A stretch of 64,000 bases of DNA from Brucella grignonensis (lineage in GTDB: Bacteria; Pseudomonadota; Alphaproteobacteria; Rhizobiales; Rhizobiaceae). The position numbers and the translations under genes are program-made. Under the pieces are notes generated by a model. That model ran no database searches, was not told where the DNA came from, and saw only the letters and a program-made list of their open reading frames with translations. This document shows, piece by piece, positions 18,712 to 27,205 of this stretch. The number at the start of each line of letters is the position of its first letter. Within the stretch, counting starts at the first letter, position 1. The stretch spans positions 186,001 through 250,000 of the forward strand of contig NZ_NNRL01000148.1 in the NCBI RefSeq assembly GCF_002252505.1. The letters are read 5' to 3'.

Positions 18712-18772
18712 AAAGCATTTCCAGCAAAAGTGGATGCCGGTTTTGCATTGGACAATGCATAAAAACAAATAG
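18712..18772 (-). repeat. dispersed repeat, family B (partial copy)
   Basis: About 60 bp beginning AAGCATTTCCAGCAAAAGTG and ending AAAAACAAAT, matching the right half of the family B element in reverse orientation. Confidence 0.6.
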
Positions 18773-18773
18773 T

Positions 18774-18815
18774 TACAGCGGTTCCAACGATTCAGTCTTA
18801 ACTGGAGCCGCTGTA
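18774..18815 (+). promoter_or_regulatory. hairpin in the leader of the adenine deaminase gene
   Basis: A 13-bp stem TACAGCGGTTCCA / TGGAGCCGCTGTA (one G-U pair) with a 16-nt loop, ending 50 bp before the ade start codon. It has no U tract. It may be an operator dyad or a leader structure; nothing known was recognised. Confidence 0.4.
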
Positions 18816-18865
18816 TGGTATTTTCGGGAAATTGATTCCGAAAATAATTTGAATGGAGTGAGCCA

Positions 18866-20557
18866 ATGCTTGAACAGATGATCGATCAAGGGGCCGGTCG
18901 TGAACCCGCCGACATCGTGCTGAAAGGTGGCCGCTTCTTTGATCTTGTAACCGGTGAACTGGTTGAAAGCGACATTGCGATCAGCGGTGATCGCATCGTG
19001 GGCACCTTTGGGCACTATCAGGGTAAACAGGAAATAGATATTTCGGGACGCATCATCGTACCAGGTTTTATCGATACGCATTTACATATTGAATCCTCGC
19101 ATATCACGCCGCATGAATTCGACCGTTGTGTATTGCCACAGGGTGTTACCACTGTCGTCTGCGATCCGCATGAAATTGCGAATGTGCTGGGCGCGGAAGG
19201 CCTGCAATATTTCCTCGATAGTTCGCTTGAAACCATCATGGATATTCGCGTTCAGCTCTCGAGCTGCGTGCCTGCAACACATATGGAGACCTCTGGCGCT
19301 GAACTTCTGATCAACGATCTGCTGCCTTTTGCCGATCATCCCAAGGTCATAGGACTGGCCGAGTTCATGAACTTTCCAGGCGTTCTCTCCAAAGCCCCCG
19401 AGTGCATGGCGAAACTCAAAGCATTTCAGGGACGTCATATCGATGGTCACGCACCGCTTCTGCGCGGGCTTGATCTGAATGGCTATATCGCTGCCGGAAT
19501 TCGCACTGAACACGAGGCGACAAGTGCTGAGGAAGCGCTTGAGAAGATGCGTAAGGGTATGCATGTGCTTGTGCGTGAAGGCTCAGTGTCCAAAGACCTG
19601 CATGCTTTGATGCCGATTATTACCGAGCGCCATTCGCAGTTTCTCGCGCTCTGCACGGATGATCGAAATCCTCTAGACATCGCTGATCAGGGACATCTTG
19701 ATTATCTCATCCGCACGGCAATTGCCGGAGGCGTTGAGCCGCTTGCTATCTATCGCGCAGCCAGTGTTTCAGCAGCACGTGCATTTGGCATGTTTGATCG
19801 CGGACTGGTCGCACCGGGACAACGCGCTGATCTCGTGATCGTTGACAGCCTTGAAGGTTGTCATGCCGAAATCGTACTTTCGGCGGGCAGGGTGGTTTCA
19901 GAAAAACTGTTTTCAGGTCGCAATCCGGTTGCAGAAGTTGGACGCAACAGTGTGAAAGCGCCAACAGTCAGCGCGTCAAACTTCAGGTCGCAATCCAATA
20001 GCGGCAAGACGCGTGCAATTGGCATTGTTCCAGGCAAAATCATCACCGAAAGCCTCGAGTTTGACCTGAAGGTGGGACCACATGGCGTTGAGCCCGATCT
20101 TGAGCGCGACGTTGTCAAAATCGCAGTCGTCGAGCGGCATGGAAAAAATGGCAATATCGCCACAGGTTTCGTCCATGGCTTTGGTTTGAAAGCGGGGGCT
20201 ATCGCCTCGACTGTCAGCCACGACAGCCACAATATCTGCGTTGTCGGCGTCTCGGATGAAGACATTGCAGCCGCCGCCAACCGCTTGGGTGAAATTGAAG
20301 GTGGATTTGTCGTTGTGCGCGACGGCAAAGTGCTCGCAGAAATGCCCTTGCCGATTGCCGGACTGATGAGCATTGAACCTTATGAAACAGTCCGAGAGCA
20401 GCTTCGCGAGCTTCGCCATGCAGCCGAAGAGCTTGGCTCAGTTCTTGAAGAACCATTCCTTCAGCTGGCTTTTGTTGCGTTGCCAGTTATCCCACATCTG
20501 AAGATCACAGATCGCGGACTAGTCGATGTCGATAAATTCGAGTTTGTTGGAAACTAA
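18866..20557 (+). CDS. ade: adenine deaminase
   Basis: A 563-residue amidohydrolase that converts adenine to hypoxanthine and ammonia in purine salvage. Metal-site motifs are seen in order: H-L-H-I-E-S-S-H near residues 72-79, the [11 protein letters not shown] stretch near 165, H-I-D-G-H-A near 191-196, and CTDDRNP near 263, all as in bacterial Ade. The C-terminal part contains [19 protein letters not shown], another family hallmark. The start ATG at 18866 follows GGAGTGAG. It ends 5 bp from the converging Lrp gene. It fits with the purine permease at 5.2 kb. Confidence 0.95.
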   Translation: MLEQMIDQGAGREPADIVLKGGRFFDLVTGELVESDIAISGDRIVGTFGHYQGKQEIDISGRIIVPGFIDTHLHIESSHITPHEFDRCVLPQGVTTVVCDPHEIANVLGAEGLQYFLDSSLETIMDIRVQLSSCVPATHMETSGAELLINDLLPFADHPKVIGLAEFMNFPGVLSKAPECMAKLKAFQGRHIDGHAPLLRGLDLNGYIAAGIRTEHEATSAEEALEKMRKGMHVLVREGSVSKDLHALMPIITERHSQFLALCTDDRNPLDIADQGHLDYLIRTAIAGGVEPLAIYRAASVSAARAFGMFDRGLVAPGQRADLVIVDSLEGCHAEIVLSAGRVVSEKLFSGRNPVAEVGRNSVKAPTVSASNFRSQSNSGKTRAIGIVPGKIITESLEFDLKVGPHGVEPDLERDVVKIAVVERHGKNGNIATGFVHGFGLKAGAIASTVSHDSHNICVVGVSDEDIAAAANRLGEIEGGFVVVRDGKVLAEMPLPIAGLMSIEPYETVREQLRELRHAAEELGSVLEEPFLQLAFVALPVIPHLKITDRGLVDVDKFEFVGN

Positions 20558-20562
20558 TAAAA

Positions 20563-20991
20563 TCAGCGATCAATTCGCGTCGAAAGAATGATCGAAGACA
20601 TGGTGCGCTCAACACCTTCGAGCGCACCGATTTTATCGAGCACGATATCCAGTTCCTGAATCGATGGCGCTTCGACCACCACAATCATATCGAAATGACC
20701 GCTGACCGAGTGCAACGTGCGCACAGCCATGATGCCACGCAATGCGGCTTCAACCTTTGGTGCAAATTTCGGCAGCGCTGTCACCAGCACATGCGCACGC
20801 ACCAGATCACGTTCAAATTCCGGAGCGATTCGAACGGTATAGCCTTCGATTACGCCCCGCTTTTCCAGCTTTTCCAACCTGCTTTGTACGGTCGTGCGTG
20901 ACACGCCGAGCCTTCTTGCAAGGTCGGCTGTGGAGGCGCGGGCGTTTTCACGCAACAGGGCAATGAGGGCGAGGTCAGCATTTGTCGTCAT
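20563..20991 (-). CDS. Lrp/AsnC-family transcriptional regulator
   Basis: A 142-residue regulator. The N-terminal helix-turn-helix (about residues 20-45, TADLARRLGVSRTTVQSRLEKL) is followed by an alpha/beta amino-acid-binding (RAM) domain from about residue 65. The start ATG at 20991 (MTTNADLALIALL) gives the usual length; the ten extra residues of the longer frame are not family-like. It is divergent from the lysine-dehydrogenase-like gene at 21132 with 140 bp between, so it probably controls that gene in response to an amino acid. Confidence 0.92.
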   Translation of the reverse strand: MTTNADLALIALLRENARASTADLARRLGVSRTTVQSRLEKLEKRGVIEGYTVRIAPEFERDLVRAHVLVTALPKFAPKVEAALRGIMAVRTLHSVSGHFDMIVVVEAPSIQELDIVLDKIGALEGVERTMSSIILSTRIDR

Positions 20992-21131
20992 AATGCATAT
21001 TAAATACGTCATATTGTACAAACAAACAACGTGAAATCGTCAGTTTAAATGCTTCTTTTCGCCGAAAATTGTGAGATCCTTTATCCATCGAAATTGCATT
21101 ACCCAACTTGCCTTATCAAAGGGGAATAGAC

Positions 21132-22235
21132 ATGAAAGAGATCGTTGTTGTAGGCGCGGGCAAAATCGGCGCGACCATTGCCGATCTTCTGGCTTCGACT
21201 GGTGATTACGCTGTAACGGTTGTTGACCGTTCGCAGGCTCAGCTCGATGCGCTGGACACGGGTGCGGAAGTCAAGACGCAGGCCCTTGACATTGCTGATG
21301 CCAAGGCACTTGAAGCTGTTTTGACAGGTAAGTTTGCAGTTCTGAGCGCTGCACCTTTCCAGCTGACCACGCTCATTGCAGAAGCCGCAGCCAAGACCGG
21401 CGTTCATTACCTCGACCTTACCGAAGACGTTGCCAGCACCAAGCGCGTCATGGAACTCGCACAGGATGCAAAGACTGCGTTCATTCCACAGTGCGGTCTG
21501 GCTCCAGGCTTCATCTCGATCGTTGCTTACGATCTCGCAAAGCGCTTCGACACGCTCGAAAACGTGCGTATGCGCGTTGGCGCCCTGCCAGAATTCCCGT
21601 CCAATGCTCTGAACTACAACCTCACCTGGAGCACTGACGGCCTGATCAACGAATATATCGAGCCATGCGAAGCCATCGTAAACGGCAAGCTGACCAAGGT
21701 TCCAGCGCTCGAAGAACGCGAAGAATTCTCGCTCGACGGCGTGACCTACGAAGCATTCAACACGTCGGGCGGCCTCGGCACGCTTTGCGATACGCTCGAA
21801 GGCAAGGTTCGCACACTTAACTACCGCACGATCCGTTATCCGGGACACGTTGCGCTCATGAAGGCGCTGCTCAACGATCTTGGTCTTCGTCATCGCCGTG
21901 AAGTGCTCAAGGACATTTTCGAAAATGCTCTGCCAAGCACATTGCAGGACGTTATCGTGATCTTCGTAACCGTTTCCGGCACCAAGAACGGTCGTCTGGT
22001 TCAAGAAACTTATGCGAACAAGGTTTATGCCAATCAGGTTGGCAAAATCGTTCGTTCGGGTATTCAGATCACGACTGCTTCGGCGATTTGCGCTGTGCTT
22101 GACATGCTGGCCAAGGGCGAAATTGCACAGAAGGGTTTTGTTCGTCAGGAAGACATCACGCTTGATGCATTCCTCGCAAACCGCTTCGGCAAAGCCTATG
22201 CTCAGGAAGATCACGCGACTCGTCTCGTTGCCTGA
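21132..22235 (+). CDS. saccharopine dehydrogenase-family enzyme, possible L-lysine 6-dehydrogenase
   Basis: A 367-residue oxidoreductase with an N-terminal Rossmann motif GAGKIG (residues 8-13) and the acidic end of strand two at VVDRSQ. It lacks the length of true saccharopine reductases and matches the size of L-lysine 6-dehydrogenases, which belong to this family and deaminate lysine at the epsilon position. The PQCGLAPGFISI stretch (about residues 118-129) is a family hallmark. The divergent Lrp regulator and the downstream basic-amino-acid-binding proteins support a lysine role, but this is inference. The start ATG at 21132 follows AAAGGGGAA. Confidence 0.72.
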   Translation: MKEIVVVGAGKIGATIADLLASTGDYAVTVVDRSQAQLDALDTGAEVKTQALDIADAKALEAVLTGKFAVLSAAPFQLTTLIAEAAAKTGVHYLDLTEDVASTKRVMELAQDAKTAFIPQCGLAPGFISIVAYDLAKRFDTLENVRMRVGALPEFPSNALNYNLTWSTDGLINEYIEPCEAIVNGKLTKVPALEEREEFSLDGVTYEAFNTSGGLGTLCDTLEGKVRTLNYRTIRYPGHVALMKALLNDLGLRHRREVLKDIFENALPSTLQDVIVIFVTVSGTKNGRLVQETYANKVYANQVGKIVRSGIQITTASAICAVLDMLAKGEIAQKGFVRQEDITLDAFLANRFGKAYAQEDHATRLVA

Positions 22236-22256
22236 AAGCACCATTAAGGCACATCA

Positions 22257-22290
22257 GACCTGTTGCGTTTAATACGCAACGGGTCATTTT
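22257..22290 (+). terminator. probable terminator after the lysine-dehydrogenase-like gene
   Basis: A 12-bp stem GACCTGTTGCGT / ACGCAACGGGTC (one G-U pair) with a 5-nt loop, followed by ATTTTG. It lies 21 bp past the stop codon. Confidence 0.6.
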
Positions 22291-22398
22291 GCGTTCAGTC
22301 AATGACATCAAAGTTGTAATTGAATTTGTTTGGCTGTGCGGGCAGGCCAAACTGAGAGCTTAAAAAAGCCCGCGACTAAGAAGTGGAATAGGGAAGCG

Positions 22399-23160
22399 AT
22401 GTTTAAAACAATTTTGCTGGCCGGACTGGCCTCTGTCGTTCTTGCCTTGCCTGGGCAGGCAAAGGAATGGAAAGAAATCCGTATTGCCAGTGAAGGCGCC
22501 TATCCGCCCTTCAACTTCATGTCGCCAAGCGGCAAGCTTGAAGGCTTCGACATTGATATTGCCAATGCGCTTTGCGAAGCCATGGAAGCCAAGTGCGAGA
22601 TCGTTTCCAATGACTGGGATGGCATGATCCCGGGCCTGCAGGCCAATAAGTTCGATGCCGTTATTGCTTCGATGGCAATCACACCAGAGCGTGAAAAGCA
22701 GGTTGCTTTTTCGGATCGCTATTACACGACGCCACTGGCAGTCGTGGTTCCTAAAGACACCGACATTACCTCGCTTGAGCCTTCTGCATTCGACGGCAAG
22801 ACTGTAGGCGCGCAAGCCGGCACCACGCAAGGTAACTATGCAGACGATGTTTATGGCAAGGCTGGCGCAGATGTGAAGCTGTATCCAACGGCTGACGAAG
22901 CAAATGCCGATCTCGAAAACGGCCGCATTGACGCTATCGCAGCTGACAAGTTCCTCGCCGCTGATTGGCTGAAGAAGCAGGGCGCTGATTGCTGCAAGTT
23001 CCTGGGCGATATCCCAGGTTCTGAAACCAAGATTTCTATTGCCATGCGTCAGGGTGACGATGATCTGCGTGAACAATTCAACGCAGCGATCAAAAAGATC
23101 CGTGACAACGGCACTTATGAGACAATCCGCAAGAAGTATTTCGACTTCGACATCTATTGA
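22399..23160 (+). CDS. periplasmic amino-acid-binding protein (Lys/Arg/Orn type), paralog 1
   Basis: A 253-residue solute-binding protein of family 3. The signal peptide is residues 1-21 (cleavage after GQA). The mature protein has the family stretches IASEGAYPPFNF, GFDIDIANALCEAME and NDWDGMIPGLQANKFDAVIASM, as in HisJ/ArgT/LAO proteins. The start ATG at 22399 follows AGGGAAG. A paralog of identical length follows at 23287. No permease or ATPase gene is next to it, so it must serve a transporter encoded elsewhere. The CEAMEAKC and DCCKF cysteines could form disulfides in the periplasm. Confidence 0.9.
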   Translation: MFKTILLAGLASVVLALPGQAKEWKEIRIASEGAYPPFNFMSPSGKLEGFDIDIANALCEAMEAKCEIVSNDWDGMIPGLQANKFDAVIASMAITPEREKQVAFSDRYYTTPLAVVVPKDTDITSLEPSAFDGKTVGAQAGTTQGNYADDVYGKAGADVKLYPTADEANADLENGRIDAIAADKFLAADWLKKQGADCCKFLGDIPGSETKISIAMRQGDDDLREQFNAAIKKIRDNGTYETIRKKYFDFDIY

Positions 23161-23169
23161 TAAAATTAT

Positions 23170-23210
23170 CGGACGCCGCTCAATCTTTAACTTGAAACAA
23201 GCGGCGTCCG
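23170..23210 (+). terminator. hairpin between the two binding-protein genes
   Basis: An 11-bp perfect stem CGGACGCCGCT / AGCGGCGTCCG with a 19-nt loop, 9 bp after the stop codon of the first gene. There is no strong U tract, so it may attenuate or protect the upstream mRNA rather than fully terminate. Confidence 0.5.
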
Positions 23211-23286
23211 GTGCTTCATTCGATTCATAATATTGCGGGCGGGCAACCTGCAAAACAGAACCATAACAACGGTCAAGGGGAATATT

Positions 23287-24048
23287 ATGCTGAAATCAAT
23301 CCTGTTCGCAGGCGTCGCTTCCATTATCGCCGCACTTCCAGCGCAGGCGAAAGAGTGGAAGGAAATCAAGATTGCGACGGAAGGTGCTTATCCTCCGTTC
23401 AATTTCGTTGCGGCTGATGGTTCTTTGCAGGGGTTGGACGTTGATATTGCGAATGCGCTTTGCAAGGCGATGGAAGCCAAGTGCACGATCGTCGCCAATG
23501 ATTGGGACGGTATGATTCCGGGCCTTCAGGCCAACAAATTTGATGCCGTCATTGCGTCGATGAGCGTGACTGAAGAGCGTCAGAAACAAGTATCTTTCAC
23601 CAACAAATATTATTCGACACCGCTTTCGGTTGCCGTTCCTAAAGACAGCAAGATTACTGCGCTCGACGCAGAAGCCTTCAAGGGTAAATCAATCGGCGCA
23701 CAGGGATCAACCACGCAGGCGACCTATGCCGAAGATGTTTACGGTAAAGCCGGTGCCGATGTGAAACTTTATCCGACCGCAGATGAAGCCAATGCCGATC
23801 TCAAAAGTGGGCGCCTTGATGCCGTCATTTCGGATAAGTTCCCAATTTCCGATTGGATTAAGGGCGACGGCGGTGAGTGCTGCAAACTGATTGGCGATGT
23901 GCCAGGTACGCAGACTGACACAGCTATTGCTGTGCGTAAGGACGACAACGATCTGCGTGAGCAGTTCAACGCCGCGATCAAGAAAATTCGCGAGGACGGC
24001 ACCTATGCAACTGTGGTGAAGAAATATTTCGATTTCGATATTTATTGA
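23287..24048 (+). CDS. periplasmic amino-acid-binding protein (Lys/Arg/Orn type), paralog 2
   Basis: A 253-residue family 3 binding protein, same length and layout as the upstream gene, with the same ends (YFDFDIY) and the shared segments EGAYPPFNF and CKAMEAKC. Signal peptide residues 1-20 (cleavage after AQA). The start ATG at 23287 follows AAGGGGAAT. Differences concentrate around residues 28-45 and 110-130, which could alter ligand preference. It probably arose by tandem duplication. A strong terminator follows at 24094. Confidence 0.9.
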   Translation: MLKSILFAGVASIIAALPAQAKEWKEIKIATEGAYPPFNFVAADGSLQGLDVDIANALCKAMEAKCTIVANDWDGMIPGLQANKFDAVIASMSVTEERQKQVSFTNKYYSTPLSVAVPKDSKITALDAEAFKGKSIGAQGSTTQATYAEDVYGKAGADVKLYPTADEANADLKSGRLDAVISDKFPISDWIKGDGGECCKLIGDVPGTQTDTAIAVRKDDNDLREQFNAAIKKIREDGTYATVVKKYFDFDIY

Positions 24049-24093
24049 TCGAAGATAAGTTACTTGTAAAAAGTTTCACTCTTTGATGTATGC

Positions 24094-24132
24094 AAGAGCG
24101 CGCTGGCACATCGTCAGCGCGCTCTTTCGTGT
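24094..24132 (+). terminator. intrinsic terminator after the binding-protein pair
   Basis: A perfect 12-bp stem AAGAGCGCGCTG / CAGCGCGCTCTT with a 9-nt loop and a short T-rich end (CTCTTTCGT). Confidence 0.8.
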
Positions 24133-24153
24133 GATGGGATTGGCGGGAATACC

Positions 24154-25398
24154 ATGCAGCAACAAGATGTCATCGTTCTGGGGGCGGGTATCGTCGGAGT
24201 TTCCGCAGCGCTGCATCTGCAAGCGCGCGGTCGTTCGGTTGTTCTGGTTGATCGAGGCGAACCGGGGCAGGGCACGAGCTATGGTAATGCTGGTCTTATC
24301 GAACGTTCCAGCGTTATTCCGTATTCATTCCCTCAAGGCTTTGGCACACTTCTACGCTATGGCCTTAATCGCCGTTCCGACGTGCGCTATGATCCATTCT
24401 ATGTGTCGCGCATCGCGCCCTGGCTGTTCCAATACTGGCGTGAATCCTCACCAGAACGGCTAAAAATTGCAACAAATGCAATGCTGCCGCTTATTGAAGC
24501 GAGTGTTCGCGAACATGATCTGCTGATCACCCAAGCTGGTTGTGAAAGGCTTGTTCGTTCGCAGGGCTGGATCGAGGTGTTCCGCAATGAGTCAGCATTC
24601 AATGCGGCCATGCAACGCCTCCCTCAATTGCAACCCTATAATCTCGCCTATGACGTGCTTGATTCCAATACGCTAAGGCAGAGGGAAACGACCCTTGGTG
24701 CGGTTGCCGGCGGCATTCATTGGCTTGACCCCAAGACGATCGTCAATCCCGGTGGTCTCGTGCAAGCCTATGCCGATCTTTTCCGGCAAAACGGTGGAAC
24801 TTTCGTAAATGGTGATGCGGCCTCACTCGTTGAAGCCGGAAATGGTTGGCAGGTGACCACTCAACAAGGTCCGATCTCTGCACGCGATGTTGTGGTGGCT
24901 CTTGGTCCTCAGTCCGGTCTGATTTTCAAGAATTTCGGTTATGCAATTCCGCTTGGTATCAAGCGTGGACATCACATGCATTTTGAAATGCAGGATGGTG
25001 CTCGGCTCGGTCATACACTGGTCGACGAGGAAGCCGGTTATGTACTTGCACCAATGGTGCAGGGAGTGCGCCTTTCGACAGGCATCGAGTTCGCTTCGCC
25101 CGATGCGCCTGCTAATTTTATTCAGCTTAATCGAGCAGAAAAGGTTGCTCGCCGCCTTTTACCGCAACTGGGTAATGCTGTGGAAGCGAAACCTTGGCTC
25201 GGGTTACGTCCTTGTCTGCCAGACATGCGTCCAGTGATCGGGCCAGCACCACGCCATAAGGGGCTGTGGTTTGATTTCGGTCATGCCCATCATGGTTTGA
25301 CGCTTGGACCGGCCAGCGGCCGCTTGCTTGCTGAAATGATGACAGGCGAGAAGACATTTACCGATCCTGCACCTTATTCAGCAAAACGTTTCCTATAA
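24154..25398 (+). CDS. FAD-dependent D-amino-acid dehydrogenase-like oxidoreductase (DadA family)
   Basis: A 414-residue flavoenzyme of the DAO fold. The N-terminal GAGIVG (residues 10-15) is the FAD Rossmann motif with the usual VVLVDRGEPGQGTSYGNAG continuation. The C-terminal GLRPCLPDMRPVIGPAP and HAHHGLTLGPASGRLLAEMM stretches are characteristic of DadA-like enzymes that oxidise D-amino acids to 2-oxo acids. It lies just past the binding-protein pair but behind a terminator, so it probably has its own promoter. A role in D-lysine or D-arginine use is possible but not shown. Confidence 0.85.
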   Translation: MQQQDVIVLGAGIVGVSAALHLQARGRSVVLVDRGEPGQGTSYGNAGLIERSSVIPYSFPQGFGTLLRYGLNRRSDVRYDPFYVSRIAPWLFQYWRESSPERLKIATNAMLPLIEASVREHDLLITQAGCERLVRSQGWIEVFRNESAFNAAMQRLPQLQPYNLAYDVLDSNTLRQRETTLGAVAGGIHWLDPKTIVNPGGLVQAYADLFRQNGGTFVNGDAASLVEAGNGWQVTTQQGPISARDVVVALGPQSGLIFKNFGYAIPLGIKRGHHMHFEMQDGARLGHTLVDEEAGYVLAPMVQGVRLSTGIEFASPDAPANFIQLNRAEKVARRLLPQLGNAVEAKPWLGLRPCLPDMRPVIGPAPRHKGLWFDFGHAHHGLTLGPASGRLLAEMMTGEKTFTDPAPYSAKRFL

Positions 25399-25507
25399 GC
25401 GGCTTCAAATATTAGCGAGCGGCCTTGTCAGCGGCAGTGTCGCGGGGGTATCAATTCCGCATCCGTCCAATCCGCGTTCTGCGGCCAAACTGATCCGGAA
25501 AAATCTC

Positions 25508-26551
25508 GTGAAAATGAAAACTTTGGGCCGTACAGGCCTCAATGTAACTGAAATCTGCCTTGGCACCATGACATGGGGCGTGCAGAATACTGAAAACGAC
25601 GCCCACGAACAGCTCGATTATGCCGTCGATGCCGGTGTCAACTTCATCGACACTGCTGAAGGTTATGCCATTCCGATGAGTCCGGAAAGTTACGGTAAGA
25701 CCGAAACCTATATTGGTAACTGGTTCAAAAAATCCGGCAAACGCGACCGCGTCATCCTTGCCAGCAAAATTGCAGGTGGTGGACGTCAGGAATGGATACG
25801 CGGAGGCGCTAAGCCAAGTCGTGCAAGTGTCGCCGATGCGGTGAATGACAGCCTGAAACGTCTTCAGACAGATTATATTGATCTTTACCAGATTCACTGG
25901 CCATCACGTCCGCATTACCATTTCGGTCAGGGTTGGAGTTTTGATCCATCCAAAGTTGACCCAAAGGCCGAAACGGTGCAGATTCACGACGTTCTTCTCG
26001 GCCTTGAAGATGCGGTTCGCGCTGGCAAAATCCGTCATGTCGGCCTTTCTAACGAAACTGCCTGGGGCACGATGCAGTGGCTGAAAATCGCTGAAGAACA
26101 CAAGCTGCCGCGTATGGTGTCAATCCAGAATGAATATGGCTTGCTACAGCGTCAGTTTGATTTCGATTTGGCCGAAGTATCCTTGTTCGAAGACGTTGGT
26201 TTGCTCGCTTACTCAACGCTTGCTGCTGGCGTTCTGACCGGAAAATATCTTGGCGGAAAGATTCCTGAAGGCTCGCGCGCTTCCGTCACCGATGGTGGCC
26301 TTTGGCGCGATAATTCTTACTCGGAGCCCGCCATTCGCGCTTACATCGATGTGGCGAAGAAGCACGGTCTCAATATCGCACAGATGGCAATCGCTTTCTC
26401 GCTGACGCGCCCCTTCATGAACTCGGTCATTATCGGTGCGACATCGGTTGAACAGCTCAAGATCGATATCACTGCGAGCGAGGTAAAGCTTTCAGACGAA
26501 GTTCTGGCAGACATTGAAAAGGTCTACCGCACCTATCCGCGTCCACTTTAG
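25508..26551 (+). CDS. aldo/keto reductase (Tas-like)
   Basis: A 347-residue NAD(P)H-dependent reductase with a TIM-barrel fold. The catalytic tetrad is visible: D48 and Y53 (FIDTAEGYAIP), K87 (ILASKIAG) and H130 (YQIHWPSR). Length and the NEYGLLQRQFDFDLAEV segment resemble E. coli Tas. The GTG at 25508 lies 7 nt from a GGAA; the ATG at 25514 is equally possible. The stop codon TAG is formed by the first bases of a family A repeat that starts at 26551. Confidence 0.9.
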   Translation: MKMKTLGRTGLNVTEICLGTMTWGVQNTENDAHEQLDYAVDAGVNFIDTAEGYAIPMSPESYGKTETYIGNWFKKSGKRDRVILASKIAGGGRQEWIRGGAKPSRASVADAVNDSLKRLQTDYIDLYQIHWPSRPHYHFGQGWSFDPSKVDPKAETVQIHDVLLGLEDAVRAGKIRHVGLSNETAWGTMQWLKIAEEHKLPRMVSIQNEYGLLQRQFDFDLAEVSLFEDVGLLAYSTLAAGVLTGKYLGGKIPEGSRASVTDGGLWRDNSYSEPAIRAYIDVAKKHGLNIAQMAIAFSLTRPFMNSVIIGATSVEQLKIDITASEVKLSDEVLADIEKVYRTYPRPL

Positions 26552-26650
26552 AGCGCATCCAGAAAAGTGTGAAACGGTTTTCGGACAAAGACGCGCGTTA
26601 AAACAAATGTTTAGAGCGCTGATCTGATCCAATCAAATCGAAACGCGCTC
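26551..26650 (+). repeat. dispersed palindromic repeat, family A, copy 2
   Basis: Forward copy (GAGCGCATCC first, GCGCTC last). It lies between the aldo/keto reductase and the converging 2H phosphoesterase gene and supplies the last base of the reductase stop codon. Confidence 0.85.
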
Positions 26651-26656
26651 TAATTA

Positions 26657-26687
26657 AAAAAGCCAGCTGCATATGTTGTGGCTGGCT
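26657..26687 (-). terminator. terminator of the ABC/LacI/2H operon
   Basis: Read on the minus strand, the stem AGCCAGC / GCTGGCT with a 13-nt loop is followed by TTTTTT. It begins at the stop codon of the 2H phosphoesterase gene. Confidence 0.75.
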
Positions 26688-27205
26688 CAGCCTTTAAGAT
26701 AAATCTCGTGTTTTACATGCCAATCATCGATTGGTGTATCGCTTGATGAGCTCACGATCACCAGACGGTCAAACCGCAGTTTTCGCCCTGAAAGCTCTTT
26801 GGCGAAGCGTTGCATTTCGGTTTGCTTGAGCGCTGAATCGTCAACACCATAGGCCAGCGAGACATGAGGCATAAAGCTCTGCAAGCTGGCTTCACTGGAT
26901 ATTTCAAGTGAATCTTGTTTAAGACACATCAAGGCTGGAGCTTTTTCCAACGCTGCATAAAACGAACGGAAATACGCCTCGCTTCCTGTCACATCTTCGA
27001 TTGCCAGTTCCAGCGGTTGGCGTCCAATCGCAAGACTCATCACCTGTGGCAGAAGTTCTTCCGCTGAACAATTCATGTCTGGCACAAGCGTTGCATGCGG
27101 CTCGAACGCTGGCGAATGGAAATGTTTGCTTAAATCCCGGACAATGTCTTCGAGAAAGATAAGATCATCATGCGCAGGGCTCAGCCAAATGGAATGATCG
27201 GACAT
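26687..27205 (-). CDS. 2H phosphoesterase-family protein (2'-5' RNA ligase / cyclic phosphodiesterase-like)
   Basis: A 172-residue protein with the two His-x-Thr/Ser motifs that define 2H phosphoesterases: H37-A-T (EPHATLVPD) and H114-V-S (MPHVSLAYG). Such enzymes open 2',3'-cyclic phosphates or similar cyclic phosphodiesters. The size and the FEPHATL start fit the plant-type cyclic phosphodiesterase branch. The ATG directly follows the TGA of the LacI gene, so it is the last gene of a six-gene ABC import operon, an uncommon setting that suggests a cyclic or phosphorylated substrate. That link is inference. Confidence 0.8.
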   Translation of the reverse strand: MSDHSIWLSPAHDDLIFLEDIVRDLSKHFHSPAFEPHATLVPDMNCSAEELLPQVMSLAIGRQPLELAIEDVTGSEAYFRSFYAALEKAPALMCLKQDSLEISSEASLQSFMPHVSLAYGVDDSALKQTEMQRFAKELSGRKLRFDRLVIVSSSSDTPIDDWHVKHEIYLKG

